Assembly (NCBI GenBank): GCA_036417435.1 | Contig: CM070904.1 | Span: forward strand, 63,372,408 to 63,436,407 | Source: Inia geoffrensis | Taxonomy: Eukaryota > Chordata > Mammalia > Artiodactyla > Iniidae | DNA: 64,000 bases | Direction: 5' to 3' | Shown here: piece after piece, positions 49,860 to 60,601 of the stretch | How positions within the stretch are numbered: the first letter of the stretch is position 1 | Layout of the letters: the number at the start of each line of letters is the position of its first letter | Translations under genes and position numbers: made by a program | Notes under the pieces: model-generated | Database searches by the model: none | Told to the model about the DNA's origin: nothing | The model's input: the letters and a program-made list of their open reading frames with translations, nothing else

Positions 49860-50179
49860 TTATAAATTTATTTATTTTTGGCTGCGTTGGGTATTCGTTG
49901 CTGCATGCGGGCTTTCTCTAGTTGCAGCGAGCAGGGGCTACTTATCATTGCAGTGCATGGGCTTCTCATTGCGGTGGCCTCTCCCATCGTGGAGCACGAG
50001 TTCCAGGCATGCAGGCTTCAGCAGTTGTGGCTCATGAGCTCTAGAGCACAGGCTCAGTAGCCGTGGCACATGGACCTAGTTGCTACGTGGCATGTGGGAT
50101 CCTCCTGGACCAGGGCTCGAACCTGTGTCCCCTGCATTGGCAGGCGGATTCCCAACCACTGCACCACCAGGGAAGTCCC
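49860..50179 (-). mobile_element. CHR-type SINE, long form, with L1-like tail
   Basis: Antisense long form: 'ttggctgcgttgggtattcg', head 'ccaccagggaagtccc'. Its tail side reads aacatctttatt (49848-49859) behind a T-run, the same 12 bases seen at the 3' terminus of the young L1s. The flank 'tagtctt' (50180-50186) pairs with 49401-49407 on the far side of the adjoining L1 fragment. Confidence 0.9.
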
Positions 50180-50459
50180 TAGTCTTTGTTTTAAAGTCTA
50201 TTTAGTCTGAAATGAGAATTGCTTCTCCGGCTTTCTTTTGATTTCCATTTGCATGGAATGTCTATTTCCTTCCTCTCAGTTTCAGCCTGTATGTGTCCCT
50301 AGGTTTGAAGTGGGTCTCTTTTAGACAGCATATATACAGGTCTTGTTTTTGTATCCATTCAGCCAGTCTATGTCTTTTGGTAGGAGAGTTTAATCCATTT
50401 ACATTTAAGGTAATTATCGATATGTATGTTCCTATAACTATTTTCTTAATTGTTTTGGG

Positions 50460-51280
50460 TTTGTTATTGTAGGTCTTTTCCTTCTCTTGTGTTTCCTGCC
50501 TGGAGAAGTTCCTTTAGCATTTGTTGCAAAGCTGGTTTGGTGGTGCTGAATTCTCTTAGCTTTTGCTTGTCTCTAAAAGTTGTAATTTCTCCGTCAAATC
50601 TGAATGAGATCCTTGTGGGTAGAGTAATCTTGGTTGTAGGTTTTTCCCCTTCATCACTTTAAATATGTCCTGTTACTCCCTTCTGGCTTGCAGAGTTTCT
50701 GCTGAATGATCAGCTGTTAACCTTATGGGGATTCCCTTGTATGGTATTTGTTGTTTTTCCTTTCCTACTTTTAATATTTTTTCTTTGTATTTAATTTTAG
50801 ATAGTTTGATTAATATGTGTCTTGGCATGTTTCTCCTTGGATTTATCCTGTATGGGACTCTCTGTGCTTCCTGGACTTGATTAAGTATTTCCTTTCCCAT
50901 ATTAGGGAAGTTTTCAACTATAATCTCTTCAAATATTTTCTCAGTCCCTTTCTTTTTCTCTTCTTCTTCTGGGGCCCCTATAATTCGAATGTTGGTGCAT
51001 TTAATGTTGTCCCAGAGGTCTCTGAGACTGTCCTCAATTCTTTTCATTCTTTTTTCTTTATTCTGCTCTGCAGTAGTTATTTCCTCTATTTTATCTTCTA
51101 GGTCACTTATCCATTCTTCTGTCTCAGTTATTCTGCTATTGATCCCTTCTAGAGAATTTTAAATTTCATTTATTGTGGTGTTCATTTATTGTTTGCTCTT
51201 TAGTTCTTCTAAGTCCTTGTTAAACGTTTCTTGTATTTTCTCCTTCTGTTTCCAATCATATTTACTCTCATTTCTCTGAA
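50460..51280 (-). pseudogene. L1 ORF1 (RNA-binding protein), broken
   Basis: The minus-strand frame 50673-51047 (124 codons) carries the ORF1p RRM and start of the C-terminal domain: 'NIRIIGAPEEEE', 'NQVQEAQRVPYRINPRR', 'RHILIKLS'. The C-terminal end continues in another frame to about 50460, and the coiled-coil N-terminus lies towards 51280. ORF1p trimerises and packages L1 RNA. Frame breaks on both sides of the long segment show it is inactive. Confidence 0.85.
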
Positions 51281-51289
51281 TTCTTTTTC

Positions 51290-51940
51290 AGGTAGACTGC
51301 CTGTTTCCTCTTCATTTGTTTGGTCTGGTGGGTTTTAACCTTGCTCCTTCATCTGCTGTGTGTTTCTCTGCCTTCTCATTTTGCTTCACTTACTGTATTT
51401 GGGGTCTCCTTTTCACAGGCTGCAGGTTCGTAGTTCACATTGTTTTTGGTGCCTCCCCAGTCCTCTCCCTGGGATCTGACCTCCAAAGCCCAAGCCTCAG
51501 CTCCCAGCGCCCACCCATCCCGGCGGGTGAGCAGACAAGCCTCTTGGGCTGATGAGTGCTGGTGGGCGCTGATCCTCTGTGTGGGAATCTCTCTGCTTTA
51601 TCCTCTGTACCCCTGTTGCTGTGCTCTCCTCCATGGCTCCAAAGCTTCCCCCCCCCAACCCCGTCTCCACCAGTGAGGGGCTTCCTAGTGTGTGCAAACA
51701 TTTCCTCCTTCACAGCTGCCTCCCGGAGGTACAGGTCCCATCCCGATTTTTTGTCTCTGTTTATTCTTTTTTCTTTTGCCCTACCCAGGTATGTGGGGAG
51801 TTTATTGCCTTTTGGGAGGTCTGAGGTCTTCTGCCAGTGTTCAGTAGGTGTTCTGTAGGAGTTGTTCCACATGTAGATGTATTTCTGATGTATTTGTGGG
51901 TAGGAAGGTGATCTCCATGTCTTACTCCTCTGCCATCTTG
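51290..51940 (-). promoter_or_regulatory. L1 5' UTR of the young copy
   Basis: G+C-rich block upstream of ORF1 on the minus strand, starting at 'ctttcaagatggcagaggag' and running to about 51290. In active elements it holds the internal pol II promoter. Overlapping frames of 60-145 codons on both strands here are by-products of composition. Confidence 0.8.
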
Positions 51941-51964
51941 AAAGTCTCTGTCAGTGTTTTTGTT

Positions 51965-52355
51965 TTTTTCATATATATACCCAGGAATGGAATTGCTGGG
52001 TCATATGGTAGTTCTATTTTTAGGTTTTTGAGAAACCTCCATACTCTTTTCCATAATGGCTGCACCAATTTACATTCCCACCAACAGTGTACAAGGGTTC
52101 CCTTTTCTCCACATCCTTGTTAACATTTGTTATTCATAGACTTTTTGATGATAGCCATTCTGACAGGTGTGAGGTTATCTCATTGTGGTTTTGATTTGCA
52201 TTTCTCTGATGATTAGCAATGTTGAGCATCTTTTCACGTACCTGTTGGCCATCTGCATGTTCTCTTTGGAGAAATGTCTATATAGGTCTTCTGCCCATTT
52301 TTTAATCTGTTTTTTTTTTTGATGTTGGGTTGCATGAGCTGCTTATGTATTTTCA
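51965..52355 (-). mobile_element. L1 fragment, ORF2 C-terminal region
   Basis: Antisense: 'ggaatggaattgctgggtca', 'ccattctgacaggtgtgagg', 'gagaaatgtctatataggtc'. 5'- and 3'-truncated, and not continuous with the old L1 at 40345-45490. 52356-52630 after it is unassigned. Confidence 0.8.
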
Positions 52356-52629
52356 TATCCAGGATTGTTAGTTGTACCTAGTGGTAGGAATATGGAAAAG
52401 TACCTCTACTCCATCTTCCTGGAATAATATGTCTTTTAATACCTCAAAATAGAGATATTTTATTTGCTGCTGAGGTTAGGAGTTGTTGTGAACAAGAGTG
52501 GAATAGTTGTGGGGAAAGGAAGAGAATTTCACTGTGGTTTATTTATAGTGTTTTTGAATGTTTGAGTAGAGTAAAGGCAAACAGATTCTGCCACTCCTAA
52601 AAAAAAAAAGTATGAGTACTAATTGCATA

Positions 52630-53100
52630 TTGGTTCATTCATTCACCACTCAGCAAACATTTATAAGTCAACACTGTATGCCTAGCAGTGTGATTGACGC
52701 TAGGAATACAAAGAAAGTAAGTATATTTTTGCCTATTAGGCGCTCAAAATTTAGTCTATTGGAGCCTGACATCCAAATAAGCAAATAAATATAACATCTT
52801 ATGGTAAGTAAACTGAGTCCTGAAGGATGAGTTGAAGTTCTTCAGGTGAACTGGAAGAAGATGATCTAGGCAGAAGAAATGGCTTGCTTAAAAGCACAAA
52901 AGCAAAAACTTTTGTGGGTTTAGGAGAATGGCAAGCATCAATGTGAAAAGAATAAGGAGGTCATATAAGTGAGTGGTAGGATATTAGGCTAAAAATACAA
53001 GTTGGGTTAGATTGTATGTCATGCTAAGGAAGTTTTACACTTTACAGGCAATGGAGAGTAATCTTTAAGTTATTTGAGTGAACATTTTAAAATAATGATT
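52630..53100 (-). mobile_element. L2 LINE fragment (antisense)
   Basis: 'ttcattcattcaccactcag', 'tagcagtgtgattgacgcta', 'tgaaggatgagttgaagttc' and 'gttttacactttacaggca' are in the order of the reverse complement of the L2 3' half. Non-coding. Confidence 0.6.
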
Positions 53101-53429
53101 TTTGTTATGTTTATATATATATTCACGTGTATCCTTTAATATCCTTTTACATGTGTGGATGTAAGGCTTGCCATTCTGACTTCCTCTTTCTTTTTCCTTC
53201 TACTTTCCTCTATACGATCATCTGTGGCTAGAAACAGGGGAGAGAAATGTTCACTTAAACACCTAGAGTGATTTGTGTAAATGTAACAGATGCAGAGGTG
53301 CAGTTTAGGATGAAGCCGTTGTTTCAAACCTGTTCTCACAGACAGTTTCATTTCCACTAGTTGTGAGTGTGACTGTATGTCTTTAAATACAGTAGCACCA
53401 CTAAGGGTTGTGGGATGTTTTGGGGAGGT

Positions 53430-53560
53430 GATTAAATGTTCTAAAGTTGATTTTGGTGATGGTTGCACAACTCATTGACTATGCTAAAACCACTGAATGG
53501 TATCCATTAAAGTGGTGACTTGTATGACATGTGGATTATATCTCAATTAAACTGTTACCC
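53430..53560 (+). mobile_element. L1 3' end (sense, short)
   Basis: 'gatggttgcacaactcattg', 'aaccactgaatggtatccat', 'ggattatatctcaattaaac' is the sense 3' end of an old L1. The following 53560-54140 is unassigned. Confidence 0.75.
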
Positions 53561-54142
53561 CAGAAAGCTCCCCCCCAAATAAATACATTAGCACCCAGTA
53601 TTAATCTTAATAACCACCTCACAATCCCTTTACCCCCTCAGTCATTTCAGTCTACTTATCAACAGTGATTTTTCATAGAATCAAGTAGAACTGTACACTG
53701 ATGGGGGCATATTAATTTTAGGAAATGAAAAATCCATATCTTCTCCAAGAAATGGAAATGTATGATTTAGCTCATTTTGAAATAGATGAAATATTCCTTA
53801 CCATGCAGAGTGTTACATTAATTTTTCACTGTTTTCTTCTTAATCATTTACATTTATGGTCACTATTGCTTCTTGTCTTCATGTTTATGCTATTGGTATC
53901 CATAAATGTTTCCCCCTCTTCTGTAATAGCATATATTCAAACCTTATGGTATCCCTAATGTATTGGTATATTTTCAAAAATCCCATATACAATAACACTT
54001 TATTTTTATGCTGTCTAAATCTTTTATTTAAAGACATCTGGTATGCTTGGCTCAGCGGACAAAATATGACAGTGCTGAAAAGTAGTATTAGCAATTCTTA
54101 TGACTTCTTACATATTTTAGGATGTTTATGGAAGAAATTACA

Positions 54143-54250
54143 TACTGTAGTGGATAGAGTAGCAGACTAAGAAAAATTTATCACTGATATGCAATTGCTT
54201 ACTTGTTTGTGACCTAGGGAAGATCAGTAGCCTTTTCTATGATTCTGGTT
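54143..54250 (+). mobile_element. MIR-like SINE fragment
   Basis: 'gtagtggatagagtagcaga' followed by 'tacttgtttgtgacctaggg' resembles the MIR core. Diverged and short. Confidence 0.45.
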
Positions 54251-55462
54251 TTTAATCACAATTTTATAGTTATGAAAGAGGCAAAAATTGCCCAAAATAT
54301 CTGTGTAATAAGAGTACTGAGATTTTAAACATAGTTCCTTTTTAAATTTAGTATATTATATTGCTACTATTAATGTTCCTGAAGTGGCTCACCTGAATTC
54401 AGTTTCTTGTAATGATTAAAAACATGCTCTTTATATGGCCAATGGAAACTTTTTGGCTTGAACTTCTAGATGAAGTATAAATGAAAATATAATATTCACC
54501 TGTACTTTTACTTGTAGAAATTCTTTAGATATTAAAATATTTTAGATATTAAAACTGAATTATTATTAAACTAAATTTGAAATATTGTTATAAAATTTCA
54601 ATTATGTTTTGCTGCTTACAGTTTTAATTCAGAGATATTAACTGGCTAAATACTATCTCTGTAATGAGACCATGACAGTAAAGCTATTTATTAGATATGT
54701 ATAAGAACCAGATCATAGTTTGTGGTATTTCAGCTTGTGTGTACTGTCCTCTGCTGGATGGAAAATGTTATCCTAGTTCAAAGGAGCAGCACCTTGCTTC
54801 CTTACTAGTGATTTATTTTGCTTAAACTTTGAAAGTCTTTGTGTTACATTTGCTAAGGGTAGGGTAAAGAAAGTTTCACTCACAAGCCAGATTCCCTCAA
54901 ATATGAGTGATTCTGGGAAGTTCTTTGATTGTGGAATAATTTTGTTATAATATTTTCACAATCATCTGGGTTAAAATTGGTTAAAACGAGGAACTTAAGT
55001 TACTGTGGTATGCCTATATTTACATATATTTATGTACCTTTTATTGAAGCCAAAGATTAAGATTCAGCCAAACCAGCGAACTCAGCAGGTCATTGGCAGT
55101 TTTTTGTATGGTGACTGGCATTGTGATTTTTGTGCATTTCTTTTTAAGATTGAAGTTACTTATTGTGCATGCTTGATAGAGGTGCATAAGAAGAAGAATG
55201 CTGGATTTTGATCTGATTCACTACACACATGCCAGATATATTTTGCTTTCCTGAAAAAGTTGTACTATCTTTACTCCTTCTCTAAATCTGTTGCCTTTCT
55301 AAGCATGATACCAAAGGCAAATCCTGAGGAGAAGAGTGATAGATTTTACTACAAAATTTTAAACTTCTGTCTGCCAAAATCCACTATAAACGAGATAAAA
55401 AATTGACAACTGGGAACAATGGGTGCAATACATATGGTGAACAAAGGGTTAAAATCCTTCTT
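54251..55462. other. Unassigned AT-rich sequence
   Basis: No repeat family or convincing exon seen. The plus frame 55005-55211 has neither splice sites nor recognisable domains. Confidence 0.4.
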
Positions 55463-55472
55463 TTAGAGAGTT

Positions 55473-55672
55473 TTTTTTTTGCGGTACGTGGGCCTCTCAC
55501 TGCTGTGGCATCTTCCATTGCGGAGCACAGGCCTCGGACGCGCAGGCTCAGCGGCCATGGCTCACAGGCCCAGCCGCTCCGCGGCATGTGGGATCTTTCC
55601 AGACCGGGGCACGAACCCGTGTCCCCTGCATCAGCAGGCGGTCTCTCAACCACTGCGCCACCAGGGAAGCCC
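55473..55672 (-). mobile_element. CHR-type SINE, short cetacean form
   Basis: Antisense short form, 'gcggtacgtgggcctctcac' to head 'ccaccagggaagccc'. Flanking duplication tagagagtt (55464-55472 and 55674-55682). The poly(T) is short (about 10). Confidence 0.95.
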
Positions 55673-55714
55673 CTAGAGAGTTCTTAAAATGTAAAAGAGC
55701 ATGTAGTACATTCT

Positions 55715-55825
55715 AGGCCATCATTTCATCTGGAGAGCTAGGTACTGTTATTATCTTTACGTTATAGATGAAGAAATTGAGGCTTGGAGAGGTCTTACTG
55801 TGAGTGATAGATTAAGGCTTCAAAA
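55715..55825 (-). mobile_element. MIR SINE, left part
   Basis: 'taggtactgttattatcttt' and 'agatgaagaaattgaggctt' are the antisense MIR core. It is split by the SINE at 55836 and resumes at 56065-56110 ('ccagagcctatgctgttaac'). Confidence 0.75.
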
Positions 55826-55835
55826 GCTAGGTGGT

Positions 55836-56055
55836 GGGCTTCTCTGGTGGCGCAGTGGTTGAGAGTCCACCTGGTGATGCACGGAATACGGGTTCGTGCC
55901 CCGGTCTGGAAAGATCCCACATGTGGCTGGGCCCGTGAGCCATGGCCGCTGTGCCTGCGCATCCGGAGCCTGTGCTCCGCAACGGGAGAGGCCACAACAG
56001 TGAGAGGCCCGCGTACCGCAAAAAAAAAAAAACACAAAAAAAACTCTCCCAAAAC
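55836..56055 (+). mobile_element. CHR-type SINE, short form, internal deletion
   Basis: Sense short form from 'gggcttctctggtggcgcag' to 'gcccgcgtaccgc' and an A-rich tail. About 15 bp are missing after 'gatcccacatg'. Flanking duplication ctaggtggt (55827-55835 and 56056-56064). Inserted in a MIR. Confidence 0.95.
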
Positions 56056-56064
56056 CTAGGTGGT

Positions 56065-56110
56065 CATAGGCCAGAGCCTATGCTGTTAACCATTATACTA
56101 CGTGCCCTCC
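56065..56110 (-). mobile_element. MIR SINE, right part
   Basis: 'ccagagcctatgctgttaac' and 'cattatactacgtgccctcc' continue the antisense MIR begun at 55715. Confidence 0.65.
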
Positions 56111-56119
56111 ATTCCTATA

Positions 56120-56592
56120 GATGCCCAGAGACATGAACAAGCAATTCACAAAGAAAGACATCCAATAGGCAGTAAACATATAAAATTTATTTACTTTTTA
56201 AACAAATCAAATAAGTGCAAATGAAAATAAGATATTTTTGTATATCAATCTAACAGGTTTAAAAATGATTATGTTCATTATTGGCAAGACATAGAAAAAC
56301 CACACAATTGATAAATCCTTTCATTGGGAAAATTATAAAAAAAAATCCCCTAAAATTCTGTTTGGTTTTAACATTACAGTTCAATTTTTAGTTCTTTGGG
56401 AAAATAATTGTGTATGTATGAGATTTAGTTTCAAGGATGTGAAGCCAATATTTGTTTATAATTTCTACAGACTGGAGTCAGCCAAAATGTCCAATAGTAT
56501 GGGATTGGTTAAAAAAATCAGTGTGAATTTATAAAATGGAATACCAGTAGTTGTTTAAAATGATATTTTAAAAGATTATTTAATTTTATATG

Positions 56593-56643
<51 letters not shown>

Positions 56644-56830
56644 TTTGTATTAAGAGGAAAATCAGGTCATTAAATCGTTAAGAGTCCATTTAGAACATGT
56701 AAATTTTTGCATCGATAAGAGGCTGGAAAGGTTTAGACCAAAACATTAGTAGTGATTATCTCCAGTTAGTGGGACTATGAGTCGGTATTTTAAAATTTTC
56801 TAAATTTTCCATAATTTTAAATTTTTAAGA
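56120..56830 (+). mobile_element. Old L1 fragment: ORF2 C-terminal region and 3' UTR (sense)
   Basis: 'acaagcaattcacaaagaaa', 'cagccaaaatgtccaatagt', 'gggattggttaaaaaaatca' and 'aaaatggaataccagtagtt' are in sense L1M order. Contains a (CA)n microsatellite at 56605-56641. No frame. Confidence 0.75.
56605..56641. repeat. (CA)n microsatellite
   Basis: About 18 CA units after a short TA run, inside the old sense L1. Confidence 0.98.
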
Positions 56831-56839
56831 AGAAAAGAG

Positions 56840-57515
56840 TTACTGTGAAATTTCCTTTAAATTACTTCTTGTTGCATGTAAGATTTTTAAAAGCATAGTC
56901 ACAGATTTGCAAAATGGAAATTTTGATCTCTCTATTCTTTAATTTCTAATGAGCAATACATGTGGATCATTATTTTGGTCTTAAAATGGATAGTTATAAG
57001 TAATGTTATTCCCAAGTAAACTTGAATGATGTTATTTTATTCATAATTTCCATGGAAAATTTTCTTTTTCTCGTTTGCTGGCCAAATTTTTATTTTTTTA
57101 TTTTCTTTAATCACTCCACATTCATATTTGCCTTTCTATTCCCTATTTCTTCCAATGTATTTTCTACTTTAAAAAAATACCTCTCTTGTTTCTATGTTTA
57201 TTCTTTTGTAACATACTATTCTTGTGTTCATTCTTCAACTCCTTCTTATTCCCATGCAGTGAAGATTTTGCAAAATTGGTGTGGAATTTGTTGTGATAAA
57301 TAGAAGATGCCTACTTGCTTATTTTATCTTATATTATTAAACATAATTAAGATTATGGAACCTAATCCTCAATAATTGGTGTTTTAATTTCAGCATTTGT
57401 TTATAAACTTGCATCAGTGTTTTTATTTTCTGTTAATGTGTGATTTATTTATTTATTTGAATATCTGGATTTTTTTCTCCCCTGAGCAAATGATCTCTCT
57501 CCCCTCTGTTTTCAG
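56840..57515. other. Unassigned sequence upstream of a candidate exon
   Basis: No repeat recognised. The last 35 bases form a strong pyrimidine tract ending in ttttcag (57509-57515), a good 3' splice-site look. Confidence 0.4.
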
Positions 57516-57634
57516 TAAGTCAATTCCTGAATTATATTTGGATTCATGGCACAATACTAGATGATTCAAACAGAGAAAGAAAAAAAGATCTCTGGCACTT
57601 CATTTTCCACTTTCCCCTGATCAAAGTCCTAAAG
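57516..57634 (+). other. Candidate internal exon 1 (unrecognised gene)
   Basis: 119 bp bounded by a strong acceptor (tctctcccctctgttttcag) and a strong donor (cctaaag|gtatgt). One frame is open throughout: two bases complete a codon from upstream, then 39 codons starting SQFLNYIWIHG and ending PLIKVLK, leaving phase 0. I do not recognise the protein. A second candidate exon 472 bp downstream begins in the matching phase. No upstream exon was found before 57516. A stretch of this length is open in some frame fairly often by chance, and the call depends on the splice signals. It could equally be a pseudo-exon. Confidence 0.3.
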
Positions 57635-58106
57635 GTATGTAGTATGTGCTCTTTTGCATTTTGCTCATATGTGTCAGGCAGAGTAAAGCAGGCAGGGTTT
57701 AGAGACCTTGATATGATGTCTTTAAGTCGAAAGGAATTATTTTGAGGCTGCTGTGACAAATTCGGTGGTTTTGATTTGCTGCAATTCTATAATTTGAACA
57801 CTGAGTGGCACTAAAGCCTAGGTCACAGATAAAATATTGTCGATTTAAACTGTAAGATTCAGGGGTCTACTGATGGGTATGGCTCTGGGAAAGTGCAAAA
57901 AAGATCAGTGAAAGGTACTTTGAGCTTAAAAAAAAAAGATAAGAAAGTTAGTTTGATAATCAGTTACTTTTGGGAACTCGAAGTTTCCTCAACTCTATTG
58001 TTGTTTGCAGATATTTGAAAACAAGAAGTAAACTTCTGTTAAAATGACCAAAGATGATCAACCTCACTGCAACCTATTCTTGAATATTTTCCATTTTTCT
58101 TTGCAG
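57635..58106. other. Candidate intron
   Basis: 472 bp starting gtatgt and ending ttttctttgcag. No known repeat seen inside. Confidence 0.3.
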
Positions 58107-58160
58107 AAGGGAAGCGAATCTATACTTACAAGAAAGTTTGCAGATAGAGTGCTCCCATAT
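58107..58160 (+). other. Candidate internal exon 2 (unrecognised gene)
   Basis: 54 bp after a good acceptor (ccatttttctttgcag). It gives 18 open codons in phase 0 (KGSESILTRKFADRVLPY) before gtatgt. The phase fits the end of the first candidate exon. The donor is weaker (tat|gtatgt), since the last exon base is not G. Exon length is short but possible. Function unknown. Confidence 0.22.
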
Positions 58161-58690
58161 GTATGTTGTTAAGCTCCTATGCACTCATAGGTTGCAATAC
58201 CCACAGTAAGCATTACTTCTGAACTCAAGCATCTTTAGAGACTATTTAGTTGTACCTCTACATGTATGTTCATACATTTGACTGAATTTGGGAAATGTCA
58301 GCGTCATTCCAGTTTGAAAAAATTAGAATTTAGTTATTTTGGAGGGGGAAGAAAATTATACTTATGTTTTATTGCTTCTCTAAACATTAAATTCTTCATT
58401 TTTTTCTGCTAATATTCTATTGGTATAAATACTCCTCCCAGAAAAAAGTCATATTCTTAGCTCTTGAATTTTTTTTCTAGCATGTATTGGATTTTTAGCT
58501 ATATCTCTTTTCATTATTTTAAAATTATTTTAAAAAAATATTTTCTCTAGAATTGCAACACATGTACTTTGTAGTCTATTTAGGGTTAATATTTTACTAC
58601 TTAATCTAAAACATAAGAATTCTGCGTAATAGTCCATTTACCTGCATCTTATCATTATAGCTGTAATTGTTATTTATCTTTTATAGAAAT
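58161..58690. other. Unassigned sequence
   Basis: No further exon-like segment or named repeat found after the second candidate exon. AT-rich. Confidence 0.4.
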
Positions 58691-59502
58691 TAAGAGGAAA
58701 GAGTAATCTTTAGTCAGATTTTTACTATTTCTCATATTCTTAATGCTTTTACGAATATCAAAGAACCTTTTACAAAGAACCAGCTTTTGGTTTCATTGAT
58801 TTTCTCTGCTATTTTTCTATTCTCTATTTCATTTATCTCTGCTATAATCCTTATTGTTTCCTTCCTTCGGCCAGGGTTTTGTTTGTGTTTTTAATTTCTA
58901 GTTCTTTAAGTTGTAAAGTTAGGCTGTTGATTTGAGATCTTTCTTGATTAATCTAAGCATTTATAGCTATAAATGTCTTTCTTAGCACCATTTTCACTGC
59001 TTCCTGTAAGTTTTGGTATGTTGTGTTTTCATTTTCACTTGTCTCTAAGTATTTTAAAATTTTCCTTGTGAGTTTTTCCTTGATCCACAGATATTTTAAA
59101 AGGATATTGTTTAATTTCCACAACTTTATGAATTTTTCAGTTTATTTTATTGATTTCCAGTTCCATCCCATGTGGTAACAATAGATACTTTGTATGATAT
59201 CTGTCTTTTTAAATCCATTGAGACTTAATTTGTGACCTAATATATGGTCTATCCTGGAAAATGTCCCAGAACAGTTGATAAGAATGTGTATGCTGTTTGG
59301 GGGTGGAGTTTTCTGTATATGTCAGATTTATGTGATTTATTGTGTTGTCTAAATCCTGTATTTCCTTACTTGTCCTTTATATGGTTGTTCTGTCCATTAT
59401 TGTGAGTGGGGTATTGAAGGCTCCAACTATTGTAGAAGTATCTATTTCTCCCTTCAATTTCATCCGTTTTTGCCATATATATATATTCTGTCATTAGGTG
59501 CA

Positions 59503-59533
<31 letters not shown>

Positions 59534-59974
59534 GCGGTATGCAGGCCTCTCACTGTTGTGGCCTCTCCCGTTGCGGAGCACAGGCTCCGGATGCGCAGGC
59601 TCAGCAGCCATGGCTCACGGGCCCAGCCGCTCCGCGGCATGTGGGATCTTCCCGGACCGGGGCACAAACCCGTGTCCCCTGCATCGGCAGGCGGACTCTC
59701 AACCACTGCGCCACCAGGGAAGCCCAGTGCATACATTTTTATAATTGTTATATCTCCTTGCGGTATTGAACCTTTTATTAATACATAGTATCCTTCTTTG
59801 TCTCTTGTAATCTTTTTCAATTTAATGTCAATTTTGTCTGATAGTACTATAGCCATTCCTGTTCTCTTTTGGTTACTGTTTGCATGAAATATATTTTTCC
59901 ATCTTTTCACTTTCAACCTGTTTGTTCTTTGGATCTCAAGTGAGTCTCTTGTAAATAGCATATAGTTCAATCTT
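58690..59974 (-). mobile_element. Old L1, linker and endonuclease region (outer element of a nest)
   Basis: Antisense L1M: 'aagaaccagcttttggtttc', 'tgtgacctaatatatggtct', 'agtggggtattgaaggctcc', 'agtgagtctcttgtaaatag'. It carries a SINE (59506-59725) and breaks off at 59974. It resumes at about 61478 with the expected next words ('ttatccattttgccaatctc'). Confidence 0.8.
59506..59725 (-). mobile_element. CHR-type SINE, short cetacean form, young
   Basis: Antisense short form close to consensus, with a 28-base poly(T) run and head 'ccaccagggaagccc'. Flanking duplication gtgcatac (59498-59505 and 59727-59734). The long homopolymer tail suggests a recent insertion. Confidence 0.96.
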
Positions 59975-60555
59975 TTTTGTTTTTTTTTATTGGAGTAAAA
60001 TTGCTTTACAATGTTGTATTAGTTTCTGCTGTACAATGAAGTGAATCAGCTATATGTATACCTATATCCCCTCCCTGTTGGACCTTTCTCCCACCCCACC
60101 ATGCCACCCACCTAGGTCACAGAGCACTGAGCTGAGCTCCCTGTGCTATACAGCAGGTTCCCACTAGCTATCCATTTTAAACATGGCAGTGTATCTACGT
60201 CAAACCCAATCTCCCAATTCGTCACACCCTCCCCTTCCCACCCTGTGTCCACATGTCCGTTCTCTACGTCTTTATCTCTATTCCTGCCCTACAAATAGGT
60301 TCATCTGTACAATTTTTCTAGATTCCACATATATGCGTTAATATTTGTTTTTCTCGTTCTGGCTTACTTCACTCTGTATGACAGACTCTAGGTTCATCCA
60401 CATCTCTACAAATGACCCAATTTCATTTCTTTTTATGGCTGAGTAATATTCCATTGTATATATGCACCATATCTTCTTTATCCATTCACCTATTGTTGGA
60501 CATTTAGGTTGTTTCCGTGTCCTGGCTATTGTAAACACATTGGGGTACGTGTGTC
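59975..60555 (-). mobile_element. Artiodactyl-type L1 3' end, 5'-truncated (middle element)
   Basis: T-rich start, 'ttggagtaaaattgctttac', 3' UTR and the last part of ORF2 (a minus-strand frame ending at 60338 carries the '[16 protein letters not shown]' word). It is inserted in the old L1 endonuclease region. Its sequence is interrupted at about 60556 and briefly resumes at 61468-61477 ('gaattatg'). Confidence 0.85.
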
Positions 60556-60565
60556 TTTTTTTTTT

Positions 60566-60601
<36 letters not shown>

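Larger units (their letters stand above)
45885..50440 (-). pseudogene. L1 ORF2 (endonuclease + reverse transcriptase), broken
   Basis: Minus strand: endonuclease N-terminus near 50430, endonuclease end around 49100, linker (48466-49044), RT N-part and core (47567-48436), RT active-site FADD box at about 47566-47577 in the next frame, thumb and C-terminal part (46386-47281). The protein makes target-primed cDNA in active L1s. Defects visible: the motif A aspartate is replaced ('SIAAEKAFD' where SIDAEKAFD is usual), a frameshift lies just after 'GTR' at about 47700, further shifts near 47150 and 47000, and a large insert disrupts the endonuclease. Dead. Confidence 0.88.
45515..51940 (-). mobile_element. 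Near full-length young artiodactyl-type L1, inactivated
   Basis: Antisense L1 of about 5.7 kb (6.4 kb including nested inserts) with all parts in order: poly(T) and 3' UTR (45515-45885), ORF2 (about 45885-50440), ORF1 (about 50460-51280), 5' UTR (about 51290-51940, ending 'ctgccatcttgaaag'). Its 3' UTR matches those at 16036, 16690 and 59985. Frameshifts and stops break both ORFs. A 772-bp block (49408-50179) interrupts the endonuclease domain. It is the youngest long L1 here judged by open-frame length (up to 289 codons), but it cannot be autonomous. Confidence 0.92.

Noticed and set aside
51435..51872. 145-codon minus-strand frame
   Set aside because: Inside the 5' UTR of the young L1; no similarity to a protein I recognise, and overlapping frames occur on both strands.
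53725..54170. Two plus-strand frames (77 and 104 codons) in unassigned DNA
   Set aside because: No splice sites, promoter or known domain; AT-rich composition explains the length.
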